Shown one piece after another: positions 59,488 to 62,610 of a stretch of DNA of 62,610 nucleotides (the stretch's first letter is position 1; every line of letters begins with the position of its first letter). The DNA lies in the NCBI GenBank assembly GCA_018715935.1, contig DVKR01000002.1, positions 1-62,610 of the forward strand. The letters are read 5' to 3'. Below the pieces are notes generated by a model, which was not told the origin of the DNA, did no database searches, and was given only the letters and a program-made list of their open reading frames with translations. The DNA comes from Candidatus Aphodovivens excrementavium (GTDB lineage: Bacteria > Actinomycetota > Coriobacteriia > Coriobacteriales > Eggerthellaceae). Both the position numbers and the translations under genes were made by a program.

Positions 59488-60381
59488 CTATTCGCTGGTT
59501 TCGGCGCGGTAGGGCTTGGGGGAGCCCGATGCGGGGAAGGCGCGGTTCCCAGCGAGTTCGGGGATGCTTTGCACAACGTCTATTCCCACAAGATTAAGGC
59601 CGAGCTCTTTGGCGTGGGCGATGATGGACGGGCCGAACGCCTGGAAGATCCCCTTGAACGCGTCGGGGCTGGCCACGCGCAACTGGCAGGCGTACCACGC
59701 CTGTCTCTGGCGTCGGCCGCCGCTTGGGTAACGTTCGACTAGCGAGGCTCCCTCGACGCGGGAAAGCAGTGACGCGGCCTGGTCGATGTCGCCGATCGCC
59801 TGGCATGCCGCGCGCTTGAACGTCTGGAGCAGGCGCGATTCGTCTTGCTCGCGCATCCTGTCGCCCTCGGCGCCTTCCGCACAAGAGGAGCCACCGCTCT
59901 GCGCCCCGTTTTCGGCTGCTTTCGCGCCGCCGTCGCGGGTCTTTCTTTCCGCAGGCTCCTCGCCGGCAAGGACGCGCGCCACTCGCTCGAAGGCGGCGGG
60001 GAAGGCGCGGCGCTCGCGCATGCCCAGGCGCGCGGCGATGATGCGGATCTCGTCAAAGCGGAAGCCGTCCTGCATAAGCGCGAGCGCAAGCGTCTCCCGG
60101 CGCGCGTTGAGCTCGGCGCGCGCGGCGGGGTCGTCCACATAGACGCCCAGGACGTAGCGGTCGGCGTCTTTGCCCTGCCCCTTGCGCGGCGTTTCGTCTT
60201 TGGCGAAGTACAAGCTGTTGACGTGCGCCAGCACGAAGTCTCCCGCAAGGGGGTTGTCGTCCCACACGCGCTCTACCGCAGCCGCGAATCGGCGGTTGTT
60301 GCGCGCCGCCCGCAGCGTCTTGCCCGCAGAGGGGTCGAGGGCGGAGAGGTAGCGTGCGATTCCCGTACTTACGCTTTGCAT
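59488..60381 (-). CDS. Unassigned protein, possibly DUF721/DciA-like
   Basis: A 297-residue protein. The N-terminal 130 residues, with FAAAVERVWDDNPLAGDFVL, YVLGVYVDDPAARAELNARR and FDEIRIIAARLGMRERRAFP, resemble the pattern of DUF721 proteins: a tryptophan-containing start, a beta strand ending in a 'spaw/eL' region, and a final 'i..ir' strand. A low-complexity Glu/Gly/Lys linker and a C-terminal half with GIFQAFGPSIIAHAKELGLN follow and match nothing I know. Start ATG at 60381 lies 14 bases after the aminotransferase stop, so they form one operon. DUF721 placement is tentative; no function is claimed. Confidence 0.5.
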   Translation of the reverse strand: MQSVSTGIARYLSALDPSAGKTLRAARNNRRFAAAVERVWDDNPLAGDFVLAHVNSLYFAKDETPRKGQGKDADRYVLGVYVDDPAARAELNARRETLALALMQDGFRFDEIRIIAARLGMRERRAFPAAFERVARVLAGEEPAERKTRDGGAKAAENGAQSGGSSCAEGAEGDRMREQDESRLLQTFKRAACQAIGDIDQAASLLSRVEGASLVERYPSGGRRQRQAWYACQLRVASPDAFKGIFQAFGPSIIAHAKELGLNLVGIDVVQSIPELAGNRAFPASGSPKPYRAETSE

Positions 60382-60395
60382 CGTGCTTTGATCTG

Positions 60396-61682
60396 CTAGC
60401 CGAGCAGTTTTTCGGCATAGGCGAGCTTTACGCAGCACACGAACACGTCGAGCGCTTCGCCAAGCTCTTCAAGAGGCGGCAGGGTGGGGGCAATACGGAT
60501 GTTGCTGTCGTGCGGATCCCTGCCGTACGGCCAGGTCGCGCCAGCGCCGGTCATTACGACGCCCGCCTGGCGAGCCAGCTCGACAATGCGCGTTGCGCAA
60601 CCGTTGGGGGCGTCGAAGCTGACGAAATATCCGCCGCGCGGGTTGCTCCAGGCACATCCGCCTACGTCGCGTAGCCCATCGGAGAGCTTTTGCTCAACCA
60701 GGGCAAACTTCGGTCGCAGAATCGCAGCGTGTTTGCGCATATGCGCGGCGAGCCCCTCTGCGTCTTTCAAGAAGCGAACATGACGAAGCTGGTTGAGCTT
60801 GTCGGGGCCAACCGTGGTGACCCCGAGGTGTTTTTTAAACTCCGCCACGTTAGCGGGGCTCGCTGCAAAGGCGGCGATGCCTGCACCGGGAAGCGTCACC
60901 TTAGACGTAGAAGCAAATTTGAAGTAACGCTGTGGGTTGCCCGCCTCTTTGCAAGCGACTCCAATATCGAGAAGGTGGTCTTGCTGGGACGCCTCATCAA
61001 ACAGGTGGTGGATTGAGTAGGCGTTGTCCCAAAAGATGCGAAAATCGCTTGCCGCGCATGGCATAGAGGCAAGGCGGCGTACCGTTTCGTCGGAGTACGT
61101 GCACCCAGTAGGGTTGGCGTACTTCGGAACGCACCAAATGCCTTTTACGGAGGCGTCGTTTGCCGCGAGCCTCTCGACCACATCCATGTCGGGGCCGTCT
61201 TCGGTTTGAGGAACGGGAATAAGCTCCATGCCAAACGTTTCAGTGATGCGGAAGTGGCGGTCGTAGCCCGGGCATGGGCACAGCCACTTGACGGTGTCGA
61301 GGGTGAGCCACGGCTCGCATCCGCCTGTGCCGTAGTCAATGCACCAGGCAAGCGCGTCGTGCATCATGGTAAGGCTCGAATTGCCTCCGACAACAACATT
61401 GTCGGGATCATCGTCGAGCATGGCTGCCATGAGACGCTTTGCTTCGGGCAATCCGTCAACCACGCCATAGTTGCGGCAGTCGGTGCCGTCCTCGGCGATG
61501 CACTCGGCAGGATCGCTCAGTATGCTCAAAAGGGGAGTGCTCAGGTTCAGCTGCTCGGTGGAAGGCTTTCCACGCGCCATGTTCAGCGAAAGATTCTTCG
61601 CTTTGAAGGCGGCATAGTCTTTTTCGAGTTGTGCTTTGCAGGCGGCAAGCTCTTCTCTGCTCATGGCGGCAAACTGTGTCAT
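60396..61682 (-). CDS. Aspartate aminotransferase, subgroup 1c type
   Basis: A 428-residue PLP enzyme. The opening REELAACKAQLEKDYAAFKA followed by LSLNMARGKPSTEQLNLS is typical of the Asp_aminotransf group of actinobacterial AspT proteins. VPKYANPTGCTYSD and the PLP-lysine segment FASTSKVTLPGAGIAAF are clear. Two close ATGs exist; the one at 61682 is preferred because AAAGGA on the minus strand lies six bases before it but directly abuts the one at 61688. It would transfer amino groups between aspartate and glutamate. Other amino acids as substrates are possible. Confidence 0.82.
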   Translation of the reverse strand: MTQFAAMSREELAACKAQLEKDYAAFKAKNLSLNMARGKPSTEQLNLSTPLLSILSDPAECIAEDGTDCRNYGVVDGLPEAKRLMAAMLDDDPDNVVVGGNSSLTMMHDALAWCIDYGTGGCEPWLTLDTVKWLCPCPGYDRHFRITETFGMELIPVPQTEDGPDMDVVERLAANDASVKGIWCVPKYANPTGCTYSDETVRRLASMPCAASDFRIFWDNAYSIHHLFDEASQQDHLLDIGVACKEAGNPQRYFKFASTSKVTLPGAGIAAFAASPANVAEFKKHLGVTTVGPDKLNQLRHVRFLKDAEGLAAHMRKHAAILRPKFALVEQKLSDGLRDVGGCAWSNPRGGYFVSFDAPNGCATRIVELARQAGVVMTGAGATWPYGRDPHDSNIRIAPTLPPLEELGEALDVFVCCVKLAYAEKLLG

Positions 61683-61865
61683 AGCCATTCCTTTCGTCGA
61701 GCAAGTCGAGATCGTTGGCGGTGGTTCTGAACATATACTAAAGCATAAAAGCGAGAAATAAAATTGCCAGTGAAATACCAGTCGATAAAGACGTGCGAAT
61801 TGGTTGTCAGCGTTTTCCCAGGTAATTGGCAGTTATGAAGGAATTAGAGAAGGAATTGTGGAGAC

Positions 61866-61880
61866 ACGCCCGGAGCCGTG
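61866..61880. repeat. Translation-operon upstream element, copy 3 (tRNA-tuf)
   Basis: ACGCCCGGAGCCGTG matches the rpsL core ACGCCCGGATGCGTG at 13 of 15 positions. Upstream, CGTTTTCCCAGGT (61811-61823) matches the rpsL-side copy at 12 of 13. No gene is seen in the rest of the 61683-61995 gap, which otherwise carries the tRNA promoter. Confidence 0.55.
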
Positions 61881-61888
61881 TAAAGGGT

Positions 61889-61917
61889 TTGACACGACCC
61901 GCCAGCTAGCGTATTAT
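61889..61917 (+). promoter_or_regulatory. Promoter of the tRNA-tuf operon
   Basis: A perfect -35 TTGACA (61889-61894), 17-base spacer and -10 TATTAT (61912-61917). The context TTTGACACGACC is the same 12 bases as at the rpsL promoter. Confidence 0.88.
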
Positions 61918-61995
61918 TCTTTCGCTCACTTGTGAGGGGCAATCCTACAAGCGAGTGGCAGCTTGATAAATACACATGAATTGAGCGGCTCACAG

Positions 61996-62080
61996 GGGCG
62001 TGTGCCCGAGTGGTTAAAGGGGACGGGCTGTAAACCCGTTGGCTCTGCCTACCTAGGTTCGAATCCTAGCGCGCCCACCA
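61996..62080 (+). tRNA. tRNA-Tyr (GTA)
   Basis: A class II cloverleaf with long variable arm. Anticodon GTA sits in GGGCTGTAAACCC; acceptor GGGCGTG pairs with CGCGCCC; TTCGAAT is the T loop, and CCA is encoded. Confidence 0.95.
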
Positions 62081-62086
62081 TCTTAT

Positions 62087-62162
<76 letters not shown>

Positions 62163-62174
62163 TTTTTACCGAAT

Positions 62175-62251
62175 GGCGGTGTAGCTCAGTTGGTCAGAGC
62201 ACACGGTTCATACCCGTGGCGTCACTGGTTCAAATCCAGTCACCGCTACCA
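62175..62251 (+). tRNA. tRNA-Met (CAT), elongator-like
   Basis: Anticodon CAT within CACGGTTCATACCCGTG. The anticodon stem lacks the three consecutive G-C pairs of initiator tRNA, so it is an elongator; a lysidine-modified tRNA-Ile2 cannot be excluded. Acceptor GGCGGTG pairs with CACCGCT including a terminal G-U; CCA is encoded. Confidence 0.9.
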
Positions 62252-62263
62252 TTTAACATTGTT

Positions 62264-62290
62264 CGCGTCCCCAAAGGGCGCGTCTTTTTT
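62264..62290 (+). terminator. Hairpin with T-run between tRNA-Met and tuf
   Basis: CGCG-T-CCC (62264-62271) pairs with GGGCGCG (62276-62282) with one bulged base, followed by TCTTTTTT. It could end the tRNA transcript or attenuate read-through into tuf. Confidence 0.6.
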
Positions 62291-62334
62291 GCTCATCATT
62301 CCCTTATGGTGAAACCTTCAAAAGGAGGAGACAT

Positions 62335-62610
62335 ATGGCTAAGGAAAAGTTCGAGCGTACCAAGCCGCATGTAAACATTGGTACGATCGGCCACGTCGAC
62401 CATGGCAAGACCACGCTGACGGCTGCCATCTCCAAGACGCTGTCCGAGAACGACGGCTCTCATGGCACCGCTAATGCAGACTTCACCGCATTCGACCAGA
62501 TCGACAAGGCTCCCGAGGAGCGCGAGCGTGGCATCACGATCTCCATTGCTCACATCGAGTACGAGACCGACACCCGTCACTATGCACACGTTGACTGCCC
62601 CGGCCACGCC
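62335..62610 (+). CDS. tuf: Elongation factor Tu, N-terminal part (partial)
   Basis: The first 92 codons; the gene continues past the window. [20 protein letters not shown] opens it; [12 protein letters not shown] is the P-loop, ERERGITI the switch I region and HVDCPGHA switch II. An excellent ribosome-binding site, AAAAGGAGGAG, lies at 62319-62330. A short Gly/Ser/Asn stretch ([14 protein letters not shown]) sits in the loop before switch I. Unusually, tuf is separate from fusA and follows tRNA genes. Confidence 0.97.
   Translation, partial: MAKEKFERTKPHVNIGTIGHVDHGKTTLTAAISKTLSENDGSHGTANADFTAFDQIDKAPEERERGITISIAHIEYETDTRHYAHVDCPGHA

Noticed and set aside
62175-62251. Initiator tRNA-fMet
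   Set aside because: The anticodon stem lacks the three consecutive G-C pairs and the acceptor has a G-U rather than an unpaired first position.

Overview
Organism and setting. High-GC coding sequence (roughly 60% by eye) in an obligate-anaerobe gene set: DMSO-reductase-type subunits, Fe-S L-serine dehydratase, flavodiiron protein and pyruvate:ferredoxin oxidoreductase. Gram-positive-type addAB, a Gram-positive-type SOS box and an unusual ribosomal-protein layout fit an anaerobic actinobacterium of the Coriobacteriia, most likely Eggerthellaceae. That assignment is inference; the window has no rRNA.

Layout. 0-1.9 kb: end of a dmsABC-like molybdoenzyme operon. 2-4.6 kb (minus): a YD-repeat lipoprotein and a fused L-serine dehydratase. 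5-12.7 kb: Mn-type pyrophosphatase, then an addB-addA pair behind a perfect SOS-box core. 12.8-18.1 kb: a joined str/S10 operon (rpsL-rpsG-fusA-rpsJ-rplC-rplD-rplW) that ends at a strong terminator. 18.2-27.9 kb: non-ribosomal genes (FtsX-like permease, trigger-factor-like chaperone, flavodiiron protein, diacylglycerol-kinase-like protein, YgiQ-type radical SAM protein). 28-38.2 kb: ribosomal genes resume from a new promoter at rplB and run to rpmD, then rplO-secY from another promoter, then adk. 38.3-45.2 kb: a polytopic membrane protein, nagBA, and a convergent nanA-nanK-nanE operon. 45.3-49.4 kb (minus): a metal-chelate ABC importer whose operon contains a methyltransferase. 49.5-55.5 kb: a peptide/nickel-type ABC importer with a permease-ATPase fusion and a divergently encoded Tat lipoprotein binding protein. 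55.8-59.4 kb: pyruvate:ferredoxin oxidoreductase. 59.5-61.7 kb (minus): a possible DUF721 protein and an aspartate aminotransferase. 62-62.6 kb: tRNA-Tyr, tRNA-Thr, tRNA-Met and the start of tuf.

How the genes fit together. NanA, NanK, NanE, NagA and NagB give a complete route from N-acetylneuraminate to fructose-6-phosphate. No dedicated sialate carrier is adjacent; the peptide-type ABC importer a few kb away is a candidate. Serine dehydratase and pyruvate:ferredoxin oxidoreductase fit pyruvate-centred fermentation, and the molybdoenzyme fits anaerobic respiration.

Most notable. The S10/spc cluster is broken between rplW and rplB and again after adk, and tuf has moved behind tRNA genes. The upstream regions of three separated translation operons share a 15-base element (ACRCCCGGANSCGTG), and two of them share a longer promoter context. 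The rpsL, rplB, rplE and rplO untranslated regions are unusually structured. These points come from reading the sequence and were not tested by search or folding software.
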